Assembly: GCA_030015575.1 (NCBI GenBank)
Contig: JASDDO010000016.1
Coordinates: 110,255,241-110,319,240 of the forward strand
Direction: 5' to 3'
Source: Agapanthus africanus
Lineage: Eukaryota; Streptophyta; Magnoliopsida; Asparagales; Amaryllidaceae
DNA: 64,000 nt
Shown here: positions 1 through 11,901 of the stretch, one piece after another
Layout: every line of letters starts with the position of its first letter
Numbering within the stretch: the first letter of the stretch is position 1
Made by a program: the position numbers and the translations under genes
Notes under the pieces: generated by a model
What the model saw: the letters and a program-made list of their open reading frames with translations, nothing else
What the model was told of the DNA's origin: nothing
The model's database searches: none

Positions 1-1944
1 TTGCTTGACTGCCAGCAGTATGAGGGCGATCATATACGTGGGAGCTGGTAGTCTATAAGCGCATCCTTAAAAGGTCCCTAGTCGTAGGAGTTTCGAGACA
101 GGGCATCGATACTCCATTAGTAGACTAGTGTATACAGTCGAGACCCCGACGAAGGGCGGTGGTCGGTCTCACAAGCCACTGGTGTCAGTTGGTTCACCTA
201 AGATGTATACAGGTGCTCATTGGGTTATGAGTACACCGGACAGGACTCGCCGGGAACATGCTAGTTGGTCTTATACCAGATGTCAGATAGCAGTTCCCTG
301 GTGACATGTGTACAGGTTAGTTCATCGACCTGAGATCATCATTTGTCTCGTGTGAGTTCCCACTGTGCTCTGATTACTACCCTACCACGGCTCAAAGGAG
401 TCGTGCAAATAGGTTTTAGTTGGGTACAGTCCCGAGCCACATGGAGGCAGTGAGCGGATCTGCAGGAGTTCGTCTCTCCCGGTATTGGGGGTGAGGTCGC
501 GCTGTGTCTAGGAGAGCCATTACATAAAGCCCTCGGCCGAGGCAGGAGATTTACTGGTAGGTATTCCAGTAGTATCTCAGGGTGTTCTGGGCTACACTCC
601 GACACGACTTGTACCGCTTTTGGGGGTCTGACTTTTACCAACCCCCTAGGCCCGACATGCGATGCTCATAGACGAACGGACCGGACTGTACGGATATTGT
701 CACTGTCAGGCTCAGTAGGGTGTCAGGATGAGTTCGCTCATCGACATCCCTTTTAGTCAATAGCTGGTGGCCCGTCACGTATTGGCTTATACCTCTGACG
801 TGCTAGTGGTTAAATCCACAGCCATAGTATTGACGAGTCTTTAGAGTCCACCACACTTACAGTTACTCAGCTTTCGGGCGAAACGCTGTAGAGGCCGTAT
901 GGAGATATGGCAGGGTTCGATCAGATACGTGCGGTATTGCACGGATCAGGATCGGACGGATATTTCTAGCCGGCTTTGGTTTAAGCCGGATCCTAGTTTA
1001 GTACAGTGTAGATTTTGTCTCATTGCATTTGTATCCGGTCGGAATACAGATGCGGGTGTGTATGCACAGTATCGGGGTTTTCCTGTAATTTATTACGGGA
1101 CCAGTTTTCTGGAGTTTCCAGTTTGCATTCCGTTCCGGCCGGTTTTCCTTTGTTCTTTCCCGGCCGGACTTTTCCAATGGAGGGGGTTATTTGCAAGTTT
1201 GCAAATAACATTTGTGGAGGGGGTATCTTGCATATGTGGGGCTTCATGATGGTTCATAATCATGAGATGCTTTCTTAGTCTTTTCTTTTGCTTTATGGTG
1301 ATTAGAATGGATTAGGACTTGATTTGATATTGAGATGATGGTTTTGGATATGGTCACCCTTTTCTCATCTCCTACACTCACCTCCCTTCTTGTTATTCAT
1401 TCATATTCATTCCTCCACCATTATTATTCTCACTCTACAGAAGAAGAAGAGAGAGCTTCATTTTTGAGCTTGTGGGATTTTTCCTTGATCTCATTTCATG
1501 CTAGGAAAAATGCAAGCACCATTTTTCCTTATCTTGTTTCCTCCATCTTCTTCAAATGGCAACAAACCCCAAATGAGACATAGCCTCTACACTACACATT
1601 CTACAGCAAATCTTGGACGCGTCGGCCAGCCAACTTCGCGCCCGAGTTGCCTCGGTATTGAGGTGGGAGCCCGTAAAAGATGCAGGCGACGTGGTGCCTT
1701 TCCGGCGAGGAGGCGACGACATGGAGACAGGACTTTCCGCGGGAGATCGGGACGATGAAGAGAAGACCGGAGGACTCGGATCACTTGGTATACTTCTCTT
1801 CCCATCTCTTGTTAGCTAGTATAGGTTAATGGTTAACGATCCGGGTTTTATTGTCCGCGGTAGCGCCAGTTTCCGAGTAAGGAAAATTTTTGATTCCGCA
1901 TTTTGGCCTCGGTAAGACGGCCGGGGCGCTGCCGTGGCGCAACA
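1..1944 (+). repeat. Ty1-copia (Angela/BARE-like) LTR, plus orientation, left end cut by window
   Basis: Bases 1-1944 match the reverse complement of the LTR at 5794-7897 along nearly their whole length (for example the cggacaggactcgccg block near 240 recurs inverted near 7460). The copy ends in GGCGCAACA at 1944. No primer-binding site follows, so it is the 3' LTR of a plus-strand element lying mostly to the left, a solo LTR, or one arm of an inversion. About 200 bp of its start lie outside the window. Confidence 0.85.
1082..1209 (+). repeat. Hairpin cluster inside the copia LTR
   Basis: Four inverted repeats follow one another: 1082-1099 (CCTGTAAT / ATTACGGG), 1101-1112 (CCAG-TTTT-CTGG), 1135-1167 (CCGGCCGG twice, itself palindromic) and 1186-1209 (GTTATTTGCAA-GT-TTGCAAATAAC, a perfect 11-bp stem). 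The last recurs at 6499-6522 as a 10-bp stem with a CTCT loop. Conserved dyads in an LTR suggest RNA structure or a regulatory array; the role is unknown. Confidence 0.7.
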
Positions 1945-2664
1945 CTTTATTCATATACCAATAACTTCTCAAAACTCAGACTCTGTGTTTCTACGAAACA
2001 CCTGTCGAAGAACTAGAGAAGTCACAAGTAAACAGAATATAGTACGAGGACCAACCCCTCTGTCCTAATGGACACTGGACAATATACAATACTCTGTATA
2101 AGTCCCTTGAGTCTAATAACTCATTCACTGTGTGTCGTCGGTTGAAAACTGTACTTATGGTTAAGAAGAATTACACCGCTGTTTAATGCTGCTTACCTAA
2201 CCATCCACTGATATAGGTAAATGTCATAGACATAATTTCAAAAATGTATATCTCACTCTATAAAAATAGACGTACAGATACATCAATTTGAAATTGTTGC
2301 ATAACAGCGGATATTCAAAACCAAATATTTGCCGACCGGCAAATAACCCAGGTGATTTCCTCAAATATCACCAATTACAACGAATCGCGATATAATGAGG
2401 ATGATCACCTAATTCCCAATAACTTACTCCCTCTCATCATCTGTAAAACCATACAGATGTGAAAATCAAAACTGGTAAATACATAACCTGGAGCATGTGT
2501 CTAATCGGGAAATCAGTTTTCTTTTAACAGTACACAGTGAATCTGAAACATTGAAATGTTTCGATGGGGTATCCTGGTGTTCCTAGTAATGCCTCTGCCA
2601 TTATCCAGATTCACAACTGCGTAATCGTATAATTCTTTGCAATCTCTCCAAATCCCTTTATATG

Positions 2665-3390
2665 TCTTTAGTCATTACCTTCTGCACACCCCTTTAGGCC
2701 AAATGGTTTTCTTCCTTCCCTACCGTTCGGCACCAGCCTATGGTTTGGAAGAAGACTATCCAATAAGCATAAAGGGTGTACTGTCCTAATCCTAGGGGCA
2801 CTCGCAATGCGAAAGAAGGTGAAGATAAAAGACAACCGAATGAACCTTATTCCTATTTCTCCTGAACCAGGATCCATCCCCGAACTGGAACAAGTTCCTT
2901 TCGAGTTCGTATATAACCATACGATGGATTATCCAATAAACTGGGATCTTCGTAGTGATACGGAGTGTCCAGGAGAAATACAAAGGTGATTTAGGATTGG
3001 CGAAGAAATACTTGGTTTGGTCATGAATAGCAGTCGCAATTTACTTTGCCCTCTTACTAATCCCTTTCTTTGTCTTAACTTAATACCTTCTGTACACCGT
3101 TTAGGCTGATTGGTTTTCTTCATTCCCTACCGTTCGGCACCTGCCTATGGTTTGGAAGAAGACTATCCAATTTGCGTAATAGGTGTACTATCTCCTAAAC
3201 CAAGGAGTACTCGAAACCTGAGAGAAAGTAAAAGGAAAAGACAACTGAATAGTCCTATTCGTTTTCTCCAGAACCAGAAACCATCCTCGAATACCTTCGA
3301 GTTCGTATATAACCATACGATGGTTTTGTCCAATGGAAGTGGACGTTCGTAGTAATACGGGGTGCCCTGGAGAAAAGGGTAAAAATAGGA
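2665..3390. repeat. Two imperfect tandem copies of a ~407-bp unit
   Basis: The strings cctaccgttcggcacc, ctatggtttggaagaag and cgtatataaccatacgatgg occur in the same order twice, offset by 407 bp (for example 2737 and 3144). Copies differ by scattered substitutions and small indels. Neither strand has a long open frame, so the unit looks non-coding. Confidence 0.8.
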
Positions 3391-3802
3391 GTGGCAAAGA
3401 GGTCTGCAACTCAGACAATCCAAAAGCCAGTGTTAAGAAGGTTCGATCAACTTGGTCACTGAGTCATAGTCTAGGGTCGGGTCAATGGTCGCTGCCAAAG
3501 AGAGAGAGAAAAGAAACACTCAGCGTGCACTCTAACCTAGATCAGAATGGTTATCACTTTATCTAATCAGGAAACCTCCCACTGTAACGTCAAATTCTTC
3601 CCCAAACCTGAAAGAAGAATTAGCCGGGATCACCCGAAGAGTAAACCAACTCATCAGTGGGAATCGGGATCCAACTCTCATCGCATGATAACGTGACGGA
3701 ATCCACTCACGTCACCACACTCCAGAAGGTATGCGCATGCCTGTCAAGTTTCAGTTTCTTTAGAAACTCCCGATATGATTTTTACCCCTAGGACCCAAGT
3801 GA

Positions 3803-3995
3803 CCTTGACACAGTCAACAAATCAAAGAGTCCTAGTCAAGTTCAACCCGTCATTATCCTGGATTGCATTAAACCCACCCGTACGTTCCCTTAACACAGTC
3901 AACAAGGCCGCACGACTGTCCTAACCAATCCCATTAATATGCTACAAACAAACACTACTTAGCTACCGCACACTACGCCTTGACACAGTCAACAA
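3803..3995 (-). repeat. Triple leader stem-loop motif, E1 version
   Basis: Copies lie at 3803-3820, 3888-3905 and 3978-3995. On the plus strand two read CCTTGACACAGTCAACAA and the middle one has A for G at position 5. In the transcribed sense each forms TTGAC-TGT-GTCAA followed by GG. Spacing is 90 then 85 bp in transcription order, matching the other three copia leaders. Confidence 0.8.
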
Positions 3996-4134
3996 ACGCA
4001 GCACGAATACTAAGTAATATTTGTAAGAAATGACGGAGGGCTACGTCTAGTTTTTGGCGAAAAACTTTTAACGTAATGAACTTGATATCGTTGAAGGAAC
4101 TGCATAGTTGTTTTTATAAAAATATAGTGACGAA

Positions 4135-4375
4135 AACCTTTGCTAAAGAGGTCACTCCCGGTGAAGGGATCTCGGCTCTTTCCCCGTAGAATGAGGTGCA
4201 GGATATTCCAACTGAATACCACGATGCAAAGCAAAAGTAATCGGCTATAGTGAAGTTATTGCCCTGACGCAAACTTTTGTCCAAGGGGTCACTCCCGGTG
4301 AAGGGATCTCGGCCCTTGCCTCGTCGACTGAGGAGCTGGATATTCATAACCGAATACCACTGTGCAAAACAAAAG
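4135..4375 (-). repeat. Paired ~95-bp leader repeats of E1
   Basis: Two direct copies, 137 bp apart, share tcactcccggtgaagggatc and end with a TGCAAARC stretch. Each holds an invariant TCAC/GTGA stem and a second stem whose arms are CCTC/GAGG in the 4278 copy. The same pair occurs in the inner and outer elements. Confidence 0.8.
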
Positions 4376-5537
4376 AGAATGCCCTTGCAATAACAGCTTT
4401 TTGAAAAATGTTCTAACAACATCAGAATAGGTTTGTTTAGCTTGCATTGATCCGAATCAACGCAGTCCCATCAATTGATCACACCAATAAAAACTGAAAA
4501 TAATGACGTACGTATTTGCCATCCGCATTTGCCACTGGGTCCCGTCATCACCCGTTAGGTTACCTAACTAACGACAGAGCGGGGACTGGACTAGCGCGGA
4601 TACAAAACATATACAACATCTACTAGTATATATATAATATATAATTTTCGCTCAAGGCGTGATAAAATGCAACATCACAGAAATATACAGCATCACAGAA
4701 CAATACAGATATCTGGGATCCCCGGGTTTCATAGAGCCGCTACTGAAACCCGACGTTCCCCTGGACGTGTGGATAGCCTGTGCAATGAAATCCTAGACCC
4801 CTACGGGCGCGGCAAGTTACCCGCCAAAACCTGAAGCGAGGCAGCCCCTTTCAGCAACGTGAATGGACCACCCAGCACTTCACGGAATCCGGTAACTTGG
4901 GCACCCCTCCTGGGTCAACCTGTACCCCCTACGAGTGCGGTGAATAGCCCACCAATTCTAGAGTAAAGCCCCCTCCGTCTCAACGGCATGAGATGCGGGC
5001 TTGTTGCCCTTTAGAACCCGGCTATCCGTGCACCCCTCCGAGGGGTAATCCTAGTACAGAAAGTAAAAATATACATACAACGGGTACATCGACCTCGACC
5101 TGGTCGTGCCCCAAAAGAATAATACAAACAGGCAGTGACAGCAGTCCACATGTCGGACACTCGCCCCGCAATATCAAATGTACATATATAAACAAAACTG
5201 TACTACCACTGCAACCAGGCTATCCCCACGACCGATCCGCAACAACACAGCATAATCACATAACATCAACGTGAATGTTACATTCGCAAATCCGTCTAAC
5301 CGGGCTATAGCAGTTAGACAGGATTTACCGATCAAGTGACATTCACGGTCGCAGATATAATGTAAATACTGAGAACTAGCATGTTTAAAATATCTGATCG
5401 ATCAAATTTTATCAAGTGGGCCCCAAGCAGTACTGTAGCACTTACAAAAAATCTGGGCCCAAAAATAATATCCCAAAACCCCTATTTCCAAGTCTAAAGC
5501 CTTCTGGAAAAATTTGGCACGCTGAACAGTTAAAAGA

Positions 5538-5586
5538 GCGGCGGAACCGCGGTCCAAGCATGGGTTGGGCCGCGGTTCCACGGCGG
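5538..5586. repeat. GC-rich double palindrome in E1 leader
   Basis: GCGGAACCGCGG and CCGCGGTTCC arms flank a CCAAGCATGGGTTGG centre, forming a long near-perfect dyad in otherwise AT-rich sequence. It lies about 195 bp downstream of the E1 primer site in the transcribed sense. Confidence 0.85.
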
Positions 5587-5780
5587 TATGGTGAGATATC
5601 GCGACCAAATTTTCACAGATAGCTTAGATTTCTATGCACAGTGTTCTGAAACAACCTGAAAAATTTTTGGAGCCAAAAAAATTTCGACAGAAACTGTGTA
5701 TTTGAAAAACGCGGGTTTTGGAATTTTGTTCGATCGAAGATGTAAACACACTAGAACAAGCTAGGCAAGGTTAATGGCGT

Positions 5781-5793
5781 GGCTCTGATACCA
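5781..5793 (-). other. Primer-binding site of E1 (initiator Met-tRNA type)
   Basis: On the minus strand the sequence is TGGTATCAGAGCC, the standard plant copia primer site, directly downstream of the LTR end. This fixes the LTR at 5794-7897 as the 5' LTR of a minus-strand element. Confidence 0.93.
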
Positions 5794-7897
5794 TGTTGCG
5801 CCACGGCAGCGCCCCGGCCTTCTACTCGAGGCCAAAATGCGGAATCAAAATTTTTCTTAACTTTAAACCGGCGCTACCGCGGACAATAAAACCCGGATCG
5901 TGACCATTAACCTAATGCTAGCTTTCAAGAGAAGGGAAGAGAGCTATACCAAGCGATCTGTGTCCTTCGGTCTTCGTCTCCACTCCGATCTCCCACGGAA
6001 TCTCCGTCTGTCACCTCCTCGTCGGAAAGGGCACCACGTAGCCGGATACTTTTACGGGCTCCCACCACTGGACCGAGGCAACTCGGGCGCGAAGTTGGCT
6101 AGCCGACGCATCCAAGACTTGCTGTAGATAAGTGTAGAGTCTATGTCTCTTTGGGGTTTAGTTGCCATGGAGGATGGAGGTGGAGAAGAGAATGAACAAT
6201 GGAGAGAGGTTTGGAATTTTAGCAAGCAAAGAATGAATATGAGATGAATCAATCCCTCACATATAAAATGAACTCTCTCATTCTCTCCCTCTCAAAGTGG
6301 CCGGCCTCCATAAAGAAAATGGTTGTGTGAGAAAAAGAAACTAAACTAGAAAGAATATGAATGATCAAGTGAAATTTGTCATACTCATTTCTCCCCTCAA
6401 CCTCACTCAATCTCATCACAATAAATGCAAGACATATGATGCAAAAGGAATCACATGATGAGGAAGCCACATATAAGCAAGAAAACCCTCCACAATAAGT
6501 TATTTGCACTCTTGCAAATAACCCCCTCCATCGGAAAATCCGGCCGCGAAAGAACAAAGGAAAACCGGCCGGAACGGAATGCAAATTGGCAACTTCAGAA
6601 AATTGATCCCGTAATAAATTACAGGAAAACCCCGCTACTGCAAATACATGCCCGCATTTGTATTCCCACTGAACACAAATGCAAAGAGACAATATCTACA
6701 CTAACTAATACTAGGATCCGGCTTAAGCCAAAGCCGGCTAGTAAAAACCGTCCGATCACGATCCGTGCAATACCGCACGTATCTGATCGAACCCTGCCAT
6801 ATCTCTATACGGCCTCTACAGCGTTTCGCCTGATACATGAGTAACTGAGTGTGTGGTGGACTCTAAAGAACCGTCAATACTATGGCTGTGGATTTAACCA
6901 CTAGCACGTCAGAGGTATTAGCCATACGTGACGGGCCACCAGCTATTGACCAAAAGGGACGTCGATGAGCGAACTCATCCTGACACCCTACTGAGCCTGT
7001 CAGTGACAATATCCGTACAGCCTGGTCCGTTCGTCTATGAGTATCGCATGGCGGGCCTACGGGGTTGGTAAAAGTCAGACCCCCAAAAGCGGTACAATTC
7101 GTGTCGGAGTGAATCCCAGAACACCCTGAGATACTACTGGAATACCTGCCAGTAAATCTTCTACCTTGGCCGAGGGCTTTGTGTAATGGCTCTCCTAGAC
7201 ACAGCGCGACCTCACCCCCAATACCGGGAGAGACGAACCCCTGCAGATCCGCTCACTTCCGCCATGTGGTTCGGGACTGTACCCAACTAAAACCTGTTTG
7301 CGCGACTCCTTTGAGCCGTGGTAGGGCAGTAATCAAAGTACAGTGGTAACTCACACGAGACAAATGACGATCTCAGGTCGATGAACTAACCTGTACACAT
7401 GTCACCAGGGAACTGCTATCTGTCGTCTGGTATAATCCCAACTAGTAGGTTCTCGGCGAGTCCTGTCCGGTGTACTCATAACCCAATGAGCATCTGTATA
7501 CATCTTAGGTGAACCAACTGACACCAGTGGCTTGTGAGACCGGCCACCGCCCCTCGTCTGGGTCTCGACTGTATACACTAGTCTACTAATGGAGTATTGA
7601 TGCCCAGTCTCGAAACTCCCACGACTAGTGACCTTTTAAGGATGTGCTTATAGACCCCAGCTCCCACGTATATGATCGCCATCATACTGCTGGCCGTCAA
7701 GCTAGAATCCTAAGGGCTATATCAACGTGCAATAGTGATCAGTAATGTCACCTAAAGCAGTGCACGATGATAAAGATAAACCAGATAGCATACTATCATC
7801 TTGAGTAAGACTGTCCTACTGGGACAGGTCCTCCCTCAATCATTGCAATCACGTGCCTGTGATCCAATAATTGACTCTGAGGGTACTATCTCCAACA
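5794..7897 (-). repeat. 5' LTR of copia element E1
   Basis: The LTR is 2104 bp. On the plus strand it starts TGTTGCGCCACGG and ends TATCTCCAACA, so in the element's sense it begins TGTTGGAGATAG, as in Angela/BARE-type elements. It is the inverted counterpart of 1-1944. The right flank GGGTG (7898-7902) would be one target-site duplicate; the other is not found inside the window. Confidence 0.9.
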
Positions 7898-7907
7898 GGG
7901 TGGAGAT
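7898..7907 (+). other. Polypurine tract remnant of gypsy element B
   Basis: GGGTGGAGAT directly precedes the TGTAACG LTR start, as the GGGGGAAGAT tracts do at 23671 and 27271. E1 inserted immediately to its left, removing the rest of this element's internal region from view. Confidence 0.75.
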
Positions 7908-10900
7908 TGTAACGTTTTAGAAATCGTTTTGCGAATTTTTCCGTTTTAGGGCAAAATAGTCGGTATTTTTCGTTTTAACCCGATTTCGATCAAACGTCCG
8001 TAGAAACTTGCCGGCACCTATTTTAGCTAAAATAAAGCTAGTGTGCAAACTTTAGGGGTATATGGGAGGTTTTGGTTCAGATAGAATTTTTCCCAAATAA
8101 AATATTATTTTAGCAGGTAAAATATGCACGTAAATCGGGAAATTTCTTCTAAATGAGAATCATTAGAAATCATCACTACAATTATTTTAGAACCTTCTTT
8201 TTAAATATCTAGATTTTTTTAGTGCAGAGGAGTTAATTTTAAAAACAACAGAAAAAGAAAATGAAAGGTGGCAAAATAGCATTTATTGATGCATTTAATG
8301 ATTTTTGCTAGAAACTTCACTCCCTTTTTGCACAAAACCCCCCCTCCATCACCTTGGCCGAGCCCACTTCCCCCAAATCTGCCCCATTTCATTCCTAGCT
8401 CATTTCTTCATCATTTTGTTCACAAAATGCTTCAAAATCACAAAATAAATCCAAAAAAATTCCTAAATAAAAATTAAACCATCAATTTCCTTCACTAAGC
8501 TTTCTTTTATCTTCAACAAAGCATGGTTTTATTGAGGCTAAGATGATGGATCAAGTTAATATTTTGTATTCTTGTTAAGGTATAATCTCTTACCTTAATC
8601 CTTAATTAATTGTTTAGATCTTAATCTAGCTATTTAAGTTAGCTAATTATATATTTAATATAGCTTTAAAAAACTCTTGATTTATTCATTATTCATATTT
8701 TTTAAGAACTTCAAGTTAAGGTTAAAGCTTGATTTAAGTGTTTAATGTTAATTGAAGTGTTAATTTGTGATTAGGAAAACATAACCTAGTAGATTATGAT
8801 AATTATTATTAATTAATACTTTGTTTAATTGTGAAATATTACTTACTAGGTTTTTGCTAAAACTTATTTAGCAAGTGTTAAAAATATAGAAATGGTTTGA
8901 TTTGCTTGGTTATGCTAATATAAGATTTTTGTAATCGCTAGATTTGTGTTAGCTTTGTTCTAGTGCGAATTATTGCGATAAGTTGTTTACTAGGTTTCGG
9001 GGTTTTTCCGACGTGGTTTCAATTGGTCGTTGCGAGGTGATTTCTATTATATTCCTCACATTTAATTGTGTTGTGTTGCGTGATAGGAACGATCGGAGTC
9101 TAGACTTAGTCTTTCGTAGTTTAGCGACCCTAGTTAGGGTTTTTGACCGATGTCGTGCGCGTTAGATGCGCTAATTGCACAATGTAATTTTCTGGGCGTT
9201 TTCATTGCGTTTCGTTGTCTTTTCATCGATGTAGGATATTTAGCTTATGTCATGTGTTTATGAAATTTTAGGTTCGCAAGCGGGGACTTCGGACGCTACG
9301 CCCAGGGAAAACAGGTGGTAGGCTTCACTTAGCCAGGAGCGTTGGTGACTAGATTTAACATCTACAGAGGAATCGCCCGCATGGCGTTATGCGTCTGGGC
9401 TAGAAATGACTTGACTTGTCGCATATTCTTTTTCATATTTAGAATTGCGTATACACCCTACTGCTTAGTTAATTGTTGTGCTTGGACTAGTATCCTTAGG
9501 ACACTGCACTATTATTGACGGCTCATGTTGCATGAGCACTGATTGTATGCCACACACACCGTCAATAATTGTCATGACACGCACAACCCACTTATAGATA
9601 TGATATAGTTTGGTTAGGGACATTGAGACATTGATTCATATTTCTTTATGCATATGACTTATAGCATACCTGTATACCTATATACTCACACATATGCATT
9701 GACATACTTACATGCTAGTTACCTGTATACCTATAGGGTATTCTACCATTAGTGATAGGTACATACACATATAATAACATAGCTACATGTATACTTTGCA
9801 TACATACTTCACCTATACCCGGGGGTATATTACATCATTTCTGATAGGTAGATATTTATATCTTGCTATAACTTTATGTTTACACATATATCAGTTATAG
9901 CTACATGTTTACCTTTACTTGATGTTATTTAGAATTGGAGAAAATAGGAACCGCATGATATTTTATATTAACTTGTTGCAGTTGATTAGCGGCTTTTCCT
10001 TTTATGCTTACATTTCAATTTTATGTTGCATATATTATATCCATGGATTTTCACATTGAGATATGGATTTTTCATGATGTTTTCTGAATTTGGGGACCGT
10101 GTTAGTTCATGAAATTATGCATTATTTGAAAAACTCGGCTTCCCTTGATATGATATTTCAGCATCCACCATGAGATTTATCGGTTCTGATATATATACCC
10201 CATGCGAAGAGTCGGGTGCCGTATGAGGGTACATGGTGAGGCCCGGAGGTATCCCAGGGCAAGACGATTGATAGACCTTGTCGATTGAGCCTGGCAGGGG
10301 AATCATACACTCCGGTGACATTACCAATGACTCGGCAGTTATCATGGGGATACCGACGGGAGTCATGTGCGTATGGATACGTCGAGAGGCGAGGGTCAGA
10401 GCTAGGCACTCGAGCTTTCGGTATAGCGTATGATACGTACCTATCAGGGTGCCAGTCTGGGTGACAGCACCTGATAGATCACTATTTTGTGTTGATCCTT
10501 GACACTTGGTTTTCATGATATTTTACTCCTAAGTATATATAACAGTGGAATGGGACGCTGTTATATATGCATATACATATATATTAATGGAATGGGACGC
10601 TAATATATATGTATATGTATAAATTCATATACTTCATCTTAATTATTCATGCAAATATACCTATAATATAAGAGATTCACTTGATATTGGATTTAGGACA
10701 TTTGAGATTACTTGATATTGTATATAAAGGATATATGAGATTTACTTGACTTTGTACATTCAGGATATATGAGATTTATTCGACATTGTACATTAAGGAT
10801 TTGTGAGACTTATATGATATGAGAGCTAATTTGGGGGCTGATTTGAGGAATTGGGATTTGGATTGTCTTGATGGATTTTGATCCTACCACGTTGTCAGGA

Positions 10901-11901
10901 TTCCGTGGAAATGACATGTTTCATTCCATACTCCACATTTATTGTTTATGCACCGTTTCATATATTAGTAGTACATGTTAGTGTACCTTTCATGACTATT
11001 GCATTTACATACTTCATTTATATGCATTGCTTCATGTGTTAGTTGTACCTGCTAGTGTACCTTTCATGACTATTGCATATATACATTTTCATATCATTAT
11101 TGCATGATTATTGCATACCGATTGTCATATTATTGCTTCATGTAACTGTAGTAACCGTTAGTGTACTTTCATGATTATTGCATTCATATGACCTTTTATT
11201 GCTATTAATTGCATATGTTAGATTTGCGCTGTACATGCAAACTTGCGATTACCTGCATATGTTATTTACTATTCATGAGTTGGCAACTCACCCCCGTTGT
11301 GCCACAGTTGTTTTGCAGAATTGTTCCCAGAGTAGTCGAGGCAGGCTATTCATCTATCTTATCATATTTTGCTATGGATACCGCATCAGCTCACAGTGTG
11401 CAGTTTGCTTAGGTGGGTTTTGTTGTTATTCATTTTTGTAATGTATATTCGTTGTATCCTTGTACTCTCCATCTACTATTTTCTTGTTGACTTAGAGACT
11501 TGGTGAGGACGATATTGTATTATTTTGTGACTTGGTTTTCTTTTATACAGTTCCTTTCTATCATCTTTTATTTCTTCGCTACGGCGTCGTATATTTGTTG
11601 TAGTGGTTGTTTTCCGCCTTTTGGCGTGGATTTTCTCCCGTTGGGGATGCTTTACTTTATATTTATGTTGTACCCATTTTGGGGTTGGTTTTTACAAAGG
11701 AGGTGCTGCCAAAATTTTCAAGAAAGTAAATTGGACTTAAAGAATTTATACTTGATATTTTCAAAAGTTTAAACAATGTTTCTTATCTTTTCTTGTCTTT
11801 TAATGGTTTAGATTTCTGGTTTTTGGCTTTCTTTTACTGCGTTACGCCTGTAGACGTTGCGTAGTATTAAGGCCGTCACGTGCCAATTTCGGGTCGTGAT
11901 A
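7908..11901 (+). repeat. 3' LTR of Ty3-gypsy element B (Tekay/Del-like)
   Basis: This 3994-bp LTR starts TGTAACGTTTTAG and ends CGGGTCGTGATA. Near 11270-11300 (gagttggcaactcacccccgt) and at the 3' end it resembles the gypsy LTR at 15961-19265, but it is clearly diverged, so it belongs to a related subfamily. It contains no long open frame. A polypurine tract on its left makes it a 3' LTR. Confidence 0.85.

Larger units (their letters stand above)
1945..5780 (-). mobile_element. Internal region of minus-strand copia element E1: leader, no pol seen
   Basis: Read on the minus strand, this follows the 5' LTR at 5794-7897 and its primer site. Bases 3470-5780 align with the leaders at 39340-42388 and 49690-52552: the same GC-rich palindrome, paired repeats, triple motif, and a CT-rich tract at 3491-3513 that marks the pol start in the other elements. 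Left of 3470 no copia pol can be recognised; there is a roughly 400-bp tandem duplication and AT-rich sequence up to the inverted LTR. E1 was therefore either non-autonomous or rearranged. Confidence 0.7.

Noticed and set aside
10115-10516. 133-residue minus-strand frame in the gypsy B LTR
   Set aside because: Lies inside an LTR in antisense, has no recognisable domain, and its sequence is the LTR's conserved non-coding block (ccatgagatttmtcggt... also at 18049).
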